From assembly GCA_020284085.1 (NCBI GenBank), contig JACEVL010000521.1:667501-731500 (forward strand): DNA of 64,000 nt, written 5' to 3'. A model generated the notes under the pieces. It had not been told where the DNA came from. It did no database searches and worked only from the letters and a program-made list of their open reading frames with translations. Both the position numbers and the translations under genes were made by a program. The DNA comes from Aporrectodea caliginosa (lineage: Eukaryota; Annelida; Clitellata; Crassiclitellata; Lumbricidae). Shown in pieces: positions 15,272 to 28,520 of this stretch; position 1 is the stretch's first letter; every line of letters starts with the position of its first letter.

Positions 15272-15694
15272 CAGTCCAACCACTGCTTGGGATTTTTCCC
15301 AAGATCTTGGGATTTTGGGGGTCCGACTTGGGATCTGGGGATGTTGCCTAGCAATCTTGGGATTTTTTCTAAGGTCTACAGACTAGTTTTTACCGTTCTT
15401 TGTAACAGTGGCAGCGAATCAGATTAGAAAAACTCGCTCAGTCTGAAAGACTTTTATTATTATTGTAACCTGTAAACATTGTTAATTCAATTTTATGCTC
15501 CGGTTTTTTCCTTGCGAGGTCTTAACTAGGCACTTTTGTGAATAATTGTGATTTTAAAAGTTAAAACGCATTTCATATTTCATCACAACTTTTTCTTTTT
15601 CGGTAACTTGGGATTTTGTTTTACACTTTTGGGCAATCTTGGGATTTTTCTGGCAAGAGCTTGGGATTTCAGAAAATGGAGAGTGGTCGCATTG
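15272..15694. mobile_element. hAT-like MITE rich in CTTGGGATTTT
   Basis: Flanked by a perfect 8-bp direct repeat GTCAGGTC (15,264-15,271 and 15,695-15,702). The termini CAGTCCAACCACT and AGTGGTCGCATTG are imperfect inverted repeats. Inside, the motif CTTGGGAT recurs at both ends. No coding capacity. Confidence 0.85.
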
Positions 15695-15702
15695 GTCAGG
15701 TC

Positions 15703-16436
15703 TACGTCAACGGTCTGAGCAGCCGTAACACGTCGTTAAACACTGGAACCTACTATTATTCTGGTAGTGCAAGTCCCAAGCCTGGATAAAATAGGATGGT
15801 GACGTTAATCAGCTTCGTTCTGGCACTGCGTCGTTAAACAGCCAATAACCAACCATTTTTGTGAAGAGCAATTCCATACTAAACAATGAAATATTATCCG
15901 TATGGCTCTGGCACCGGTAAAAGGTCTGTAAAAACTGAATGACCATTATGAACCATACCTACAAACCATCAAGAGACACCTTTATAACGCATCAGTCTGA
16001 CGTTATAAATATTTCAGCAGCACACGCCAGCCAAATGAGCCGATGTTCGATTACGCATAACTATAAAGGCAGAGTTACGTTCAACTAAACAGAGCTACAA
16101 TAATTATGCCTAAAGTAATAATTTCTGTCGACGGCAACGACATAATGTTGTCATAAGCTGTCGTTAAACTCTGGATCCATCCAGCCAGTAAAAAATTCAC
16201 ATTTTGTGAGGTCTTTCCTATCGACGTCAACAACTGTGATGCCATTAAGTGCCGCTAACAGTTGGATCTAACAGCCAAATCGGGCAGTGCCAGTCCAAAG
16301 TTTGGATAAAGGAGGAGGACGCTGGCCATCTTTCTTATGACATAGTGTCGTTATTTTCATTTTTTACAGTCATTGATTTTTTAATTCGTGTACAGCGCCC
16401 TTTTCTTCGGCCTCGGCCCCTTTTATTTTATATTTT
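15703..16436. other. RTE-like tail motifs, clustered
   Basis: GTCGTTAAAC-type motifs lie at 15,705-15,750, 15,800-15,845, 16,127-16,172 and 16,223-16,266. GCAGTGCCAGTCC partners lie near 15,762 and 16,286. This is the densest cluster of the family in the window. No gene is seen. Confidence 0.5.
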
Positions 16437-16800
<364 letters not shown>

Positions 16801-17287
16801 TTATCAGCGAAATCGGATTCCACCATCATACACACACGGAGGCCAGGCTATAAGTTATAAGTCGACGCCAACGGCCACATCAGCCACAAGATTTCGCTAA
16901 ACAATTGAGACAACCATATTACTTGCAGACTAGAAACTTCATTAGTAACCCAACAGAGATCTCAGATAGGTCTAACTAATAGCGCTCTAAATGCTATGAT
17001 GTAGGCCCGTCGAAATTCCTATGACGTTATACATGTACGTAACTCTCTAATCAGTTGGAAAACGTATTTAACTAAGGGGAACCTAGCTCCATCTACAAGA
17101 AGGAGAAGCGGTCTTCATAGTGACAATGTTAATTATATAAAATAAGAAGAAGCAACTTACAATGTGATAACGGTGAACAAATAATCAAAGACAATATTGA
17201 TCACCAGTCAGAACACCTGGTAGTTATCTAAGGCTGAGACTCCGAATCCCCAATTCTACCCGAGGTGCTATATTTGCACTACTACTG
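16801..17287. other. Non-coding
   Basis: One GTCGACGCC...TTCGCTAAAC motif lies at 16,861-16,906. No gene is seen. Confidence 0.4.
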
Positions 17288-17520
17288 TCACCACCACCAC
17301 CACCACCACCACCACCACCACCACCACCACCACCACCACCACCACCAACACCAACACCCACCACCACCAACACCAATAAACACTACAAACACCAACAACA
17401 CCACCACCATAAACACTATCAACACCACCACCACCACACCACCACTACCACCACCACCACCATCAACACCACCATCAACACCATCAACACCACCCCACCA
17501 CCGCCACCACCGCTGCTACT
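17288..17520. repeat. (CCA)n microsatellite, degenerating
   Basis: A perfect CCA array for about 60 bp, then increasingly imperfect CAA/CCA triplets. The His/Thr/Pro-rich open frame across it is an artefact. Confidence 0.95.
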
Positions 17521-17881
17521 ATACTATTAAAACTCGTAATCACCACTCCTACTGCTGTTGTCACTACTATAACTTGTGATACAACTGAGATCATAATGTG
17601 CTGACTGATATGTTCTCAATTAGGCTGATACGTGTGTTATTGATGGACGATGCTATCTGTCGGGCGAAGCTTCAAGTCTCAATCGATGCAAAAAATGTTT
17701 TCCATCGAAAAGTCGTGACAGCTGGACACATGGTACGTGATCCTCAATAATCAATTAATATTAAAATTAATCAATTAATAAAATAGATTAATTATTGCTG
17801 CAATTGAAATACTTACATGGCGCTCAATCATGTTCTCACATCAATCGTGCGGGTAACCGGAGTAGGGTGTCTCGTGGATGC
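17521..17881. other. Non-coding
   Basis: AT-rich with an imperfect TTAATTAAT stretch near 17,750. No gene is seen. Confidence 0.35.
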
Positions 17882-19085
17882 TTACAAGAAGAGATAAGAG
17901 AATGGCCTACGATGCCGCAATAGCAACTGCTTGCTAGCAGCCATTCGCCATTTTGATAGACATTACTTAACCTCGAAGGCATTTCAGTCAATTCAGCCAT
18001 AGCATTAGATTTTCATGTAATCGGCTCGGCACAAATAAATCAATCGTTAACTATACGAGGCTGTAAGACTGAAAACAGGCCAGACACAAATCCTATCCGA
18101 TTCCTCCTCTGCTTTTGCTTTTCCTCTAGTCTAAATACCCAGGGTTCTCGTAGACAGGGTTTTAAGATTTCGGTGGGTTTTTCATTGAAGACTGTCGCCA
18201 AAGTTAAGTTTTTTGTATTTCGCATGTAAAAGCATATAAAAAATTTCCCGGAAACTTATTCGGGGGTTTCAACCCGTAAAACCACTCCCTAAATATGTCC
18301 ATGTCCACCGTAACCTTTTGCCTGCCTGCCTTCCTGCCTACCTTCCTGCCTACCTTCCTTCCTGCCTGCCTGCCTGCCTGCCTGACCCTTGAATCTTGAC
18401 CATGGAACTTTTCTGACCTGACCTTACCTTTGGATTTTACTTTGACTGATCGCTTGGGAAAAGCTGATATCCTCGACTTTATTTTTATAGGCGCTGTATA
18501 AATCGTTACCAGAAACTCAAAATTTCTAAAACGCTACTTGAAATATAATATAAGCACAGGCAGGAGCTTATTCACGAGCGCTGCGTCGAGTGAGAAGGGT
18601 TGTCCAGAAGGTCATTGAAATGGAGATCCAAGTCCGGTGGCCAGGAAATCTGGTGATTACTATAGACGATTTGAAGCCTTTAAAATGGTTTCTAATGTAC
18701 CAGAGAATTTAAGTCCTCACTCAAAATGTCAATAATTTGGCCACGGTCAAATTTGTCCTGCGTCTTCTCAACTTCTGCCTCCACAAGTGTTTGAAGATAA
18801 ATGATGAAGCTGTTTGTTGCCAACTGTTGTTTAGATAAGGTTTGTCATAGTTCTGCAACATCGTTGGCCTACAGCATGAGCATCTTTGTTGCCGCCATCT
18901 TGATTTCCTTCTTCAAAATCAGCGCTTAGCTTCCATCTCGGAATCGACGCTTAGCTTCAGCAACAGAAAATACAGTGGATGAAATCTGCTCTCAACAAAA
19001 GAACTCTTGATGACGTTTGAACTATCGTCATTAAATAACAATAGAAATATAAACATAAAAGTAATAACAACAAAAACAACAACAT
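17882..19085. repeat. Interspersed repeat, copy 1 (pairs with 62.7-64.0 kb)
   Basis: Two blocks match the end of the window in the same orientation. The first (about 17,882-18,125) pairs with 62,700-62,905, sharing GCAGCCATTCGCC and GAGGCTGTAAGACT. The second (about 18,395-19,080) pairs with 63,310-63,997, sharing CACGAGCGCTGCGTCGAGTG and GGTTGTCCAGAAGGTCATTG. The stretches between the blocks differ. A (TGCC)n tract at 18,322-18,383 adjoins the second block. Confidence 0.9.
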
Positions 19086-20423
19086 GATCCTACTGATGAT
19101 CCTACATGATCCTACAACATGATCCTACAAATTGATTTTATTATTGATAAGTAATTATACTCTAGCTCTACGCCTAATGCCTAGAGCTCTTGCGACCACG
19201 TTCTATTCTAACTTCAAGACTGTTCTCTTTAGCCGGGGTTGAGACAGAAGCGGTCCTGAGTTGATAACTTTGAAGGGGCGCTATATAAATCTCTGAAATG
19301 AATTAATGAATTACAGATGTACCATAGAATATTAAATCTAAAAATGTGTATAAATATATTCAGTAGAATGTCATCTATAAACATTTATTATGTATATAAT
19401 AGACTACTTTTCATATATATGACACTAATCCTAACCGTAATCTTATAGTTAGTTTCCTTGCAAATTTATTTACGTTTGTGATGTGTGTTTTAATTAACGC
19501 TTTCATAATGTGTTGACCAAGTTTGTGTTCTTGACGAGAACTAAAAAAACAATACGTATAAGCACGGGAATTATGTTTTTCAAGTACATTTTTAGAATGA
19601 TCAAGTGTTCTTGGTATTGTCCTCCCTCCAAATTTCAGAAGTTCACACTCGACCGTACAATTGAATAACGCTGGCAAAGCAACTGCGAGTCAATGACATC
19701 TGGTCCCTACGCAATAACCCCCCCTCCTCATTGGTGGCTCGAACCCGTACTCATCGCGTTACCGTGCCTCCTTAAGACTTTCTTGTTTAGGTTAGTGAGG
19801 TAGTCACAATAATAATTGGGAGACGGGAGAGAGTGAGATGGGAAAGTGACCTGCATGGTGGAGCGGAGTGGCTGGATGGTCAAGAGTTCGTGATTGCACT
19901 TTGGCTGGGAGTATCAGGGATTTTAGTCAGTGGAGTGATATATGGAGGAGAGTGGTATGATGATGCATGGTTGTCCTGGTCATATCCCGGTACGAAAACA
20001 TTTTGGATGAGTTGTAGACGCTTATGTTGGGTAGCTTGAAGGTTGAAGAAAAGGGAATTACAGTAACTCAGCTTGCAGTAGACAATGCAATATCGATAGT
20101 GGAAGCAGTTTTAAAGTCAAGCATGGGTCGAATGCTAAAGAAGTCAAGAATATGCATAGAGCAGGTGCTTGTGAAGGTGAATGTGTGGTTAGAGAAGGAG
20201 AGATGTGGATCAAAGGTAATGATGAGATTGCGCAAAGGCGAGTCAGAGGTGAAAGAGAGAGAGATGGAGAGTTTTGGATAGGTGTATAGAAGGGTAGTTT
20301 CTTGATCTGATGTGGAAGGCCATAGAAACTGAATTCTGCTGTGGAAGAGTTGAAGCACAGGAATGTCGGAACACATCTACTTAGAGATTACAGTAGATTG
20401 ACCATAGCGAGTAGTTGAGCGCT
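19086..20423. other. Non-coding; short repeat and LINE-like tail
   Basis: ATGATCCTAC is repeated about four times at 19,084-19,130. Positions 19,160-19,290 end in GGGGCGCTATATAAATC, like the LINE/SINE 3' ends elsewhere here. No gene is supported. Confidence 0.4.
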
Positions 20424-20503
20424 GGGTGAAAATTTCACAACTGCCCGAATGCATGTCTCCGCTGTTTTTTACATTTTATGGACAGTTGTGAAATTTTCAC
20501 CCC
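20424..20503. repeat. Inverted repeat, 20-bp arms
   Basis: Arms GGGTGAAAATTTCACAACTG and CAGTTGTGAAATTTTCACCC flank a loop of about 37 bases. The arms differ only by a small slip around the central A/T stretch. Confidence 0.85.
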
Positions 20504-20678
20504 GCTGGAGGTGGAGCAAAAGTCTTCTTCTTTTCCTCCTGCTTCTTATTCTTTTTCTCTCCCTCTTCTTTCATTCTTCTAATTCCGCTTTCTTCCCAAC
20601 TTCATCCTCTCATTCTTCTTCTTGTAGTTCTTATTCTTCTTTTGCTGCCTTCTTCCTCTTCTTCTCGTTCTTCTGAAA
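20504..20678. repeat. Polypyrimidine (TTC)-rich tract
   Basis: Imperfect CTTCTT repeats filling the gap between two inverted repeats. Low complexity, no gene. Confidence 0.85.
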
Positions 20679-20744
20679 AGTGATAAATCCAGACAAGCTA
20701 TCAACTTCATAATGAAGTTGCTAGCTTGTCTGGATTTATCACTT
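20679..20744. repeat. Near-perfect palindrome, about 32-bp arms
   Basis: Left arm AAGTGATAAATCCAGACAAG continues through TCAACTTCAT. It turns immediately and returns through ATGAAGTTG and CTTGTCTGGATTTATCACTT. There is almost no loop, so a transcript would fold into one long hairpin. A tiny MITE is also possible. Confidence 0.9.
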
Positions 20745-22395
20745 GGTTTAAAAATGTAGTGAAATTTACTTGATTTTTTGGATTATGGATAATAATATAA
20801 CATGCCTATATTTAATAAACATTACAAAGAAACTGTTTCCTTTCTACAATTATGTTAATGCTTAACGTGGACCTCTCAGAGTGATACCGCCGCTAACGGA
20901 GGCTTAGGGGCGGCATTGGAAGCCAAGCCGACTTGACCAAAGTGACGGTTTCTTTCTTTCCTTCCTTCTTTTCTACCTATCTTTCTCTACTGCTTTTTCA
21001 CTTTTTAGGCAGCATTCAATTCTTTTTTATTTTTCTTCAACCCTATTTTGCCGCCCCTGCACAAGTGCCGCCCGGGGCGACTCGCCCCTGCCCCCCTTCG
21101 GTACGCCACTGACATCATGAAATTAAATGGTAGGCGTTTAATGTAATAAGATCGACGATCCTCATGAAAACAGCAATCTCTTAGAGAAAGTAGCATATCC
21201 AAAATTAAGAGGCGAAGGGCGGCAATTTGGGCCGTCGCACCGGGCGGCATTTCAGTTCCGTACGCCTCTGTGAAACTCATTTAGCAAAAGTTTGTCAATA
21301 AGCGAACAGTTCTCTGATAACTTTAAGATATGCCATTGCTCATCTTCTGCAGACAGGTGAGGTTGAACTGCTGGATTCCCATCCGGAACTGCTAGTAGAC
21401 ACCATTTGTTTATTTAGGACGGGTAAAATTGGTCTACCTCTCACGAATGTAGGACATTATCCCCCGGACATAACCCTCAGGACAAAATCTTCGGACAAAA
21501 GCCCCTGGACAAAAGCCCCCGGAACAAAATCCCCAGAAACACCACTTTTTAAACTTCCTGTCTGTTTGGCAGAGTTGGATTGTCTCAAAAAATCTGTCTC
21601 GAGACCGAGACAGTGTTTCGAGACAGTCCAACTCTGGCTACTAGTCTTATGTGGTATTGCTTAATAAAAAATATACAGTATGCTCTACGGAGTATGGACT
21701 AGTCTACGGTAAGCACTAAGCAGTTTGTCATTCAAGTTGTAACATCAATATTTTTATAAAGTGTCTTGTGACTGACGAAACCAATAGGGTTTTTGAATTA
21801 ATGTACCTAGAGAATTTTTTTTGCCTAATGTATTCAATTAGTTGTTCATCTCGCGACTTTGGGCTACTTTTTTGACGTGAATTGGCGACCAAGCACTTCC
21901 GAAGTCCGGCAATCCTGTTCGCAGGACCAAAATATTTCACGATACGTGAAGGTCCGAAAGGGGTAATTTTTTACCCATAAAATATGTAATAATATCTCGG
22001 CCACAGGTAAGCTACAAAAACAAATGGATTGTCGAATTTACAGTAATATTTTCAAGGTCAAGGAATCGATTTCTCGTATGTCTCAGCTCATATAATAGGT
22101 AAGTTGCAATAACAAATGAAGTGTTGAAGGTCAAGGAATCGATTTCTCGAAGTGGCAATCGTTTGGAATGTTACTCTCCAAGATGGCGGCCTCCCCTCCC
22201 CCCACACACACAGGCCAACAGAATCCTATCCAGATCTTATAGAATCACTTCTTATAACAAACATAGTCATTAATTTAATTGATCTACATAGTCATTAATT
22301 TAATTGGTCTCCATATGTCAACGGTTCATCGCGCACTAAATGCAGGAACTTAACTTCGGAGAATGGTCGCCTTCTAAAATTAGGATGACCTAAAT
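20745..22395. other. Non-coding with eroded MITE ends
   Basis: A hAT-like right end GGTACGCCACTG lies at 21,100-21,111 and a similar CCGTACGCCTCTG near 21,250, without clear partners. GGACAAAAGCCCC-type units repeat at about 21,460-21,540. A duplicated block ending GGTCAAGGAATCGATTTCTCG occurs at about 22,006-22,078 and 22,101-22,158. No gene is supported. Confidence 0.45.
21570..21636. mobile_element. Very short inverted-repeat element (67 bp)
   Basis: The ends CAGAGTTGGATTGTCTC and GAGACAGTCCAACTCTG are inverted with one mismatch, around an interior of GAGAC/GTCTC words. It resembles an extreme hAT MITE, but I find no matching 8-bp flanks. Confidence 0.5.
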
Positions 22396-24074
22396 TAGGG
22401 TTGTCCAACCTTTTCGGGCGAGGGGCCACATTGCCATTTTTCTAAGACCTCGGGGCCGAAGAAAAAATTCTTATATGATTTAAAAATTCGACGCATAGGC
22501 CTACTAAAGAACAATAATTTTATTGGCCTACATGATGATCAGGTACCAAGCAGTCACATTTTTGCTGATTTCTTTGTACTAACTAATGGGATACTTCACA
22601 TTGCTTTTGATTGCACAAGTACTGTATATTTGCTTCAACAGTTGATGTAGCTCTTCTAAGCAGTTGTAAAAAAATTTCGTTTTTTAGTTGTTTCCAAAAA
22701 ACGTCGTTTTCTTCGTTTTTTATATTTCGTCACGTTTTTTTCCTTTTTTATTTTTTATGTAACTTAATTTATTTATTTACTGTCTGTTATTATGTGTTTA
22801 ATTTTATTTTTGTCTGATATCCCTTACGTTGTCTCCGTCCTTTCAAGTATTCATCTAATTTACGTCACGATTTAGTGTCATCAGTTGAGAAATAAACGGC
22901 ACAGTTACTTGTAGAGGAAATAAAATCTATAAAAGTTATTTGAATTTCTAAGTTATGCAAACTACGAAATGTTGTTTTTGTACACAGTAATCTCTGATTG
23001 ACTGGAAAACTGACTGATATTATTCCATATTAAGTTCTTAAACTTATATAAGTCAGAATTGTAAGTGCATTTTTTAATTAAGCACATTCTATGCTTACAA
23101 AGTTTGGTTTTTTATTGCTTTGTCGCATGGACTTATGTGGATTTAGGTTTACAATTTAAATTTGAAAAGATTTTAATATTTTTAATTTCTCAATTTTTTA
23201 TTAAACGAAACTTATGAAAAAGAAAAATAATTGTTTTTAGATTAATGTTACTTGGTGTTTAGTAATAAAGTTAAGTTATTTGCTGATTAAAATTAAATTG
23301 TGTAAACAAGGTTTATTATTTTAAAATGCAGTAGGCCCTAATAGGTGTAGCGAAGTCAAATTATTTGCTTTTCCGTTTTTTTCCGTTTTTCCGTTTTTTT
23401 CCGTTTTTCCGTTTTTTATTTATTTGAATAAAACGACGTTTTTCCATTTTTTATTTCTTTGAATAAAACGACGTTTTTCCGTTTTTATTTTGATTTTACT
23501 GTTTTTAACAACTATGATTCTAAGTATTATAGTTAAATGTCCATTTGTTAGGAGTGATCTTGAGTTTTTTAAATGCTTGCCATTGTACACAAAAACTGTT
23601 CAAAACAATATGTACTGCCAAAGAGTGCAAAATACCTAAGTGCAGGATAGGACAGATTTGGAAAGCCTCTTAGTAGTAGTCCTATATTCCTTGTTCAATG
23701 TTATCCTTTCTCGATAGATTAAGCAAACAACACCCTCAGAATGCTCAATGACGAAAAATTCCTCGGTCTACAAATTTGTTAAAAGTCTACATTCGGAGTC
23801 AATTTTTGCTTTTTGCTTGCACTTATTGACTCTGCCATGGTTATTTGAGGCAGAAAACAACATTAAGTATTGCAACACAGAGCTAGCATTAAAACTTCGT
23901 GTGTCTTGTGAAGCAAAGAATTATAGGAAATTTTCTGTACCGGGACAATTAGCAACGTTGTATGCTATTCCCAATTTTTGAAAAAAAATCAATATTTTTA
24001 AAGTCTCGGCGGACCGGATGAACTCACTCGGCGGGCCGGATTGTGGCCCGGGGGCCGTAGGTTGGACAAGCCTG
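22396..24074. mobile_element. hAT-like element, degenerate interior
   Basis: The ends (T)AGGGTTGTCCAACCTTTTC and GTAGGTTGGACAAGCCTG are inverted, and both ends carry GGGCC-rich subterminal sequence, as in Charlie-type hAT elements. I cannot find an intact 8-bp duplication. The interior is AT-rich. The only longer open frame (23,748-23,981) has no domain I can name, though a leftover transposase piece is possible. TTTTTCCGTTTTTCCG repeats lie at 23,370-23,490. Confidence 0.65.
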
Positions 24075-24275
24075 ATGTCCTTAATCAACAGGCCGAGGAG
24101 TAAAGTTATACTATTGGATGAACGGATGAAACTATGCTTTACTGAGTTGCTTTTATTAAGAACAATATTTCTCCAAATTTTTTTTCTTCCTCCTGCTACT
24201 CTCCTCTTCTTCTTTTACTATTATTCTCATGACCTGCTACATAGCGCAAGTAATACTCACATGACTACCACTTTA

Positions 24276-24458
24276 CAGTGGCATTACAAAGGGGCAGAGG
24301 GGCAACCGCCCCCGGGGGTAGTACAGGGGGGCGCTAAATTAGCTTTCATTGGTACACAGTACTATGACAAGAACGATTAAAAGTCATCAAGAAAATTAAA
24401 GAGTGGCGCAGTAATTAAATCTTACCCCTGGGCTCTGAGACCCTTCGTTACGCCACTG
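24276..24458. mobile_element. hAT-type MITE, 183 bp
   Basis: The ends CAGTGGCATTACAAAGGGG and CCTTCGTTACGCCACTG are inverted and match the family at 5.35 kb. The flanks CCACTTTA and CCACTCTA agree at 7 of 8 positions. The interior is C/G-rich. Confidence 0.88.
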
Positions 24459-25507
24459 CCACTCTATGTGTGCATGTATATTCGTTTATTCAATAAATTC
24501 CCAATCAATCAATCAATTTCGTTTATTCTCAACATCAAGCTGACAGGTCGCAACTTGTAACCGGTAACAGCTAGTTAACAGCTAATGAATTTGGCAGAAC
24601 TGAGAGATGCGACGGCGGACAGAAGGAAATGGAGAGGCTTGATCATGAAGGTCGCTAGAGTTCCAGGAACTGACAGCACAAGGTAACAAGGTAACAGCTA
24701 GGACAAATTGTCTCAGCTCTGACCGTTAAATGGGTTGAGATAGCAAATATTATCTGTGCTCTAACAGTTAGTTACTAAAGAAGAATTAGGCTAGTGGCAA
24801 TGTTAGTTAGGGCAAAGAACGAGGTAACCAATAAGGTATATACTGGAGAATATAATTATGTATTTAGTAGATGTTTTTAAATAATAGGGCCTACAGTCAT
24901 AACGTAACAAGTTAACATTTAGAAATATTAGTGGAGGCCAACCACGATTTCGACTAATTATGCCGTCAGTTACTGGAAGAATCAACTCTAGCGCTGCCTT
25001 AAAATTAAATAAATCCACTCTAAACAGCACGATCGAAACTAGCGTGTGAGACAGCCTATTAGGCAACAGGTGTAGTGATGGTATACTGTTCGAAGAATGG
25101 CGAGTTCACTGGTAGGCCTAGCCGGTGATTCAAAGTCTACATATTCGAAGTATAGCGTCCGATAAGACTATATCTGCGATATTCTTGTCAACAGGTATTG
25201 TGATGCTGTCATCGTTTTCAGTGCTAACAGGAGAAGTACGTAGAAATTCGGGACTGGTCCTGTTCTAGTTGTTATCAACCATGCACTGCTATTCGGTGAT
25301 GATTGTAGATGCCGTTAAAATCACCCAAAACGAGAAATTTCCACGAGATTGACTTCTTGACAAGCATCTCAGAAGCTGTCCTTGACACAATAATTATACT
25401 CACGAAAAGACGAGACATTTGCAAGCAAACGACTTAAAATCCGATATAAGTACACATTCTTTCCTAACGAAATTTGATAGCGACCGCTTGTTCAACCATG
25501 AGGTCTA
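24459..25507. other. Non-coding
   Basis: A TCAATCAATCAATTTCG tract lies near 24,500 and GGTAACAGCTAG words recur around 24,560-24,700. No gene is supported. Confidence 0.35.
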
Positions 25508-25685
25508 TGTTCATTCATTCATTCATTCATTCATTCATTCATTCAGAGGACTTATCTAGCGCCCCTCTAAGATACCTACTCAGAGGCGCTCCCAGCCCAA
25601 CTCTGGCGATAAAGAACAGTTTTCAGATGCTTATAAAAGATTACGGACAGATGTCACGAAGACACAGTAAGGGAAGTCAGCAGAT
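25508..25685 (-). repeat. SINE type 2, partial, with (ATTC)n tail
   Basis: On the minus strand this is the 3' half of the type 2 SINE: CTCTGAGTAG followed by the AGAGGGGCGCTAGATAAG end, with an (AATG)n tail at 25,508-25,543. The tRNA-like head is missing, so it is 5'-truncated. Confidence 0.8.
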
Positions 25686-25972
25686 ATTGTATTGTATTGT
25701 ATTGTATTGTATTTGAACACTTGTTATAGCGCCCCTACCAGATTCCTATTCAGAGGCGCTCCCGACTACTGCGCGGACGCTGAATCGGAGTTTCACGCCG
25801 AAGCGTATGAGCAATTGCGAGTGAAGGACTTGCCCAGGGTCCCTACGCGGCGGCTTTGAGGTGGATTCGAATCCGCAACCCTCCAGCTGCAAGGCACCGA
25901 ACATACCCCTACACCACCGCGCCCCAGTTGTATTGTGTTGTATTGTATTGTGTTGTATTGTATTGTATTGTA
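25686..25972 (-). repeat. SINE type 2, full length, inside a (TATTG)n array
   Basis: Minus-strand copy of the 3.2 kb SINE, with the head GGGGCGCGGTGGTGTAGGGG at the right (near 25,925) and the B box GGATTCGAATCC in inverted view near 25,862. Both flanks are TATTG/TTGTATTG repeats, so the tail and target are the same simple repeat. Confidence 0.88.
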
Positions 25973-26426
25973 CGGACTCAGATATGGACTGAGAATCTAT
26001 ATTTTTCAGCTACTGTCCATTACCCAGCCATATATATTGTTTCTTGGAAGCGTTGAGGCGCAGACGATTGGATGACATCCAATTACCAAGCGACTCCATA
26101 ATCCGCTGCATTGATGTCGCTCAGAGGTCCTCTCAGAGACCTGGCTCGATACAGACTCGGATGATATTGTCATCCTCCCGGGGTATAACTTTGTTGGCAG
26201 GGCCAGGACTGGGGAAAGGGAGAGGAAGTGGCCTTTTTAATCAAAGAGAACCTTAACTTTGAAATATACAACCCGCTCAAAGGAAAGACTGAACCGAAAA
26301 CTTTTGAGAGTCTTTTCATTAGAGTTAAACTTAAGAAAACGGCACCTATAATTGGTATAATATACAGACCGCCTGGTCAGGGACTAAAGGATTTTATTAA
26401 TGAAATTGAAGAATTATCGCTATGCC

Positions 26427-27351
26427 TTAACCCTGACATTTTATGACTTTATAGGTATTCCTGTTTTGTACAAAATTCCAAGTTTTATTTTACATTTTCT
26501 ATCACCAGATGGCGCTGGTATACCTTTTATACACTGAGTACCAGTGGGGTAATTTTTGACCCCAGTGTAAACTGACTAATTCTGACATATGTAAAAATAA
26601 CAAAATACATTTTTATTGAGCTAACATTGATTTTAAATGTATTTTAACAAGGATAAACTATTCTATATTGTTTACTTAGTAAATTTATTACCAAAAATGT
26701 TGACAGTCTGATAACAGGTTCAAACTAGTTGTGAGAAACCAATTCTAAAAGAAACGGAAGTGGATAAATAAGGAAGGCAGTGCCATCTATGGTGAAACAT
26801 GGAGTGATATATCTGACAAGCCAAGAAATGAAGCAGTACAGCAAAAATGTAGAGTTTATACGTTGTTTCAGAGACAGCATGACTAGAAATCGGTTCCAGA
26901 AAATATCACGTACCCGTAGATTTGACGATGTGGTGCGCAGAATAGAAAGTCAATATCCTAAACAACTTGCACTTATTTGACAAGTGGACAAAATCATAAG
27001 AAAATGATAGAAGTCGAATATAATCTGTGCCATAGGTAGGCGCAATTATGTCGTTTTTGCCGAGTATACCTGCATAAACTGTAAACAGTAACTGTAATGA
27101 CCGGATATTGTCAATACTAGTTTTGAACATTGAACACACGAACACTTTGAGCACTAATCTGTAACTATTAAATTAAAAATTTATTCATTTCACAGCCTAA
27201 ACATGTTCCAAATACTTTTCTAATATTTGTTTTCATGGCAATAAATAAACATGCAAAAAACAAAGAACTTATTGTAAAAATTGTTTAGGGGTCATTTTTG
27301 ACCCCGCTGGTACTCAGTGTATAAAATAAATTCTGGTAGTCTGAGGGCTAA
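26427..27351 (+). mobile_element. piggyBac-like remnant
   Basis: Interrupts the LINE endonuclease. It begins TTAACCCTGA and ends AGGGCTAA, close to the TTAA-CCC...GGG-TTAA layout of piggyBac elements. Inner inverted repeats TACACTGAGTACCAG...GGGGT lie near each end (about 26,530 and 27,290-27,322). An open frame at 26,780-26,980 contains FRDSMTRNRFQKI...RRFDD, which resembles the start of the piggyBac transposase domain. The catalytic DDD part is missing. Confidence 0.8.
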
Positions 27352-27909
27352 AAAACAACTCCACGGAGATTATACTCCTTGGAGACTTCAACGTTGACTT
27401 ATTGAAGGTAAACGAGCATAAAGAAACTAATATCTTTTATAATTGCCTAATCTCCAATCAGTACCTTCCGGTTATTACAAAACCGATCAGAATCACCTCT
27501 AACACCAAAACACTAATTGACAATATTTTTTGTACTGCATGGTCCAAGCTTCAATATGCGTCTATCGTTATCTCAGATCTATCAGATCACTTGCCCATTT
27601 ACGCACTATTTGCACTTGAGACCATGACTAAACAAAAAAAAACTTAAAAGGGAAAGTAGACCTATCACAGATACGGGTTTGAAACAATTTGAAAAGGCGC
27701 TTGCAGATATGAACTGGGAAACGGTTTTGAATTACTGCACGACAGGTGGAGTTAATGAAGCATATGACTGCTTTATTGCTAAATATAGCTGGGCCTATAA
27801 TAGTTCATTCCCATTAAAACTCGACTCTAAAAATCCAAAGGCAAACTATTCCCAACCCTGGATGTCGGCTGGATTATTAAAAGCCTGTAGAAAAAAATTA
27901 TATGTTAAG

Positions 27910-28311
27910 CAGTGTTGCCAGTTTCGCGGTTTTCCCGCCCAATTGGGCTAGTTTCAAAATTTAGTTGCGGGAAAAAATCGCTGTCCGCGGGTTGCGGTTT
28001 TTTGGGCTACTTTCATTCTTGTCTGCTATATGGAAAACGGTATTGCAAAGACTGTGAAAAATACATTCAGATGCTAACATGATAAATGTTGGAGATGTTA
28101 AGGAAGAAATTACCCTGTTCAGATGCATTCAATTTTTGAACTTTACGATTAAACACGTTACCAAAGTTCAGTTAGAAGTAAATAATTGCATACATTTTGA
28201 TCATTTTCAGCTATATTCATTTTGTTTACGCTATAATTTATATTGGGCTAGTTTTGGGCGGATTTTGGGAAGCCTTTGGGCGGGATTTCCAGAAAGTACC
28301 TGGCAACACTG
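27910..28311. mobile_element. hAT MITE inserted in the LINE
   Basis: Perfect 12-bp terminal inverted repeats CAGTGTTGCCAG and CTGGCAACACTG, and a perfect 8-bp duplication ATGTTAAG (27,902-27,909 and 28,312-28,319). The LINE connector reads on directly across the duplication. 402 bp, no transposase. Confidence 0.95.
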
Positions 28312-28520
28312 ATGTTAAGTACCTGAAGAATCCCAGTACTGATAATAAACAAAAATTCACTACGTATAGAAATAAATTTAAATCAATCCGAATTAATGCT
28401 GAACGAAATTACTATTCTACAGAATTTTGCAAATACCATAACGACCTTAAGATGACCTGGAAATTAATTCGCTCGGCAATGCACCTAGATATCAAACATC
28501 CAAAAATAGATCACTTAGAG

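Noticed and set aside
19833..20281. Two overlapping rightward frames of 68 and 85 residues
   Set aside because: No recognisable domain, uneven composition, and no splice or neighbour support.
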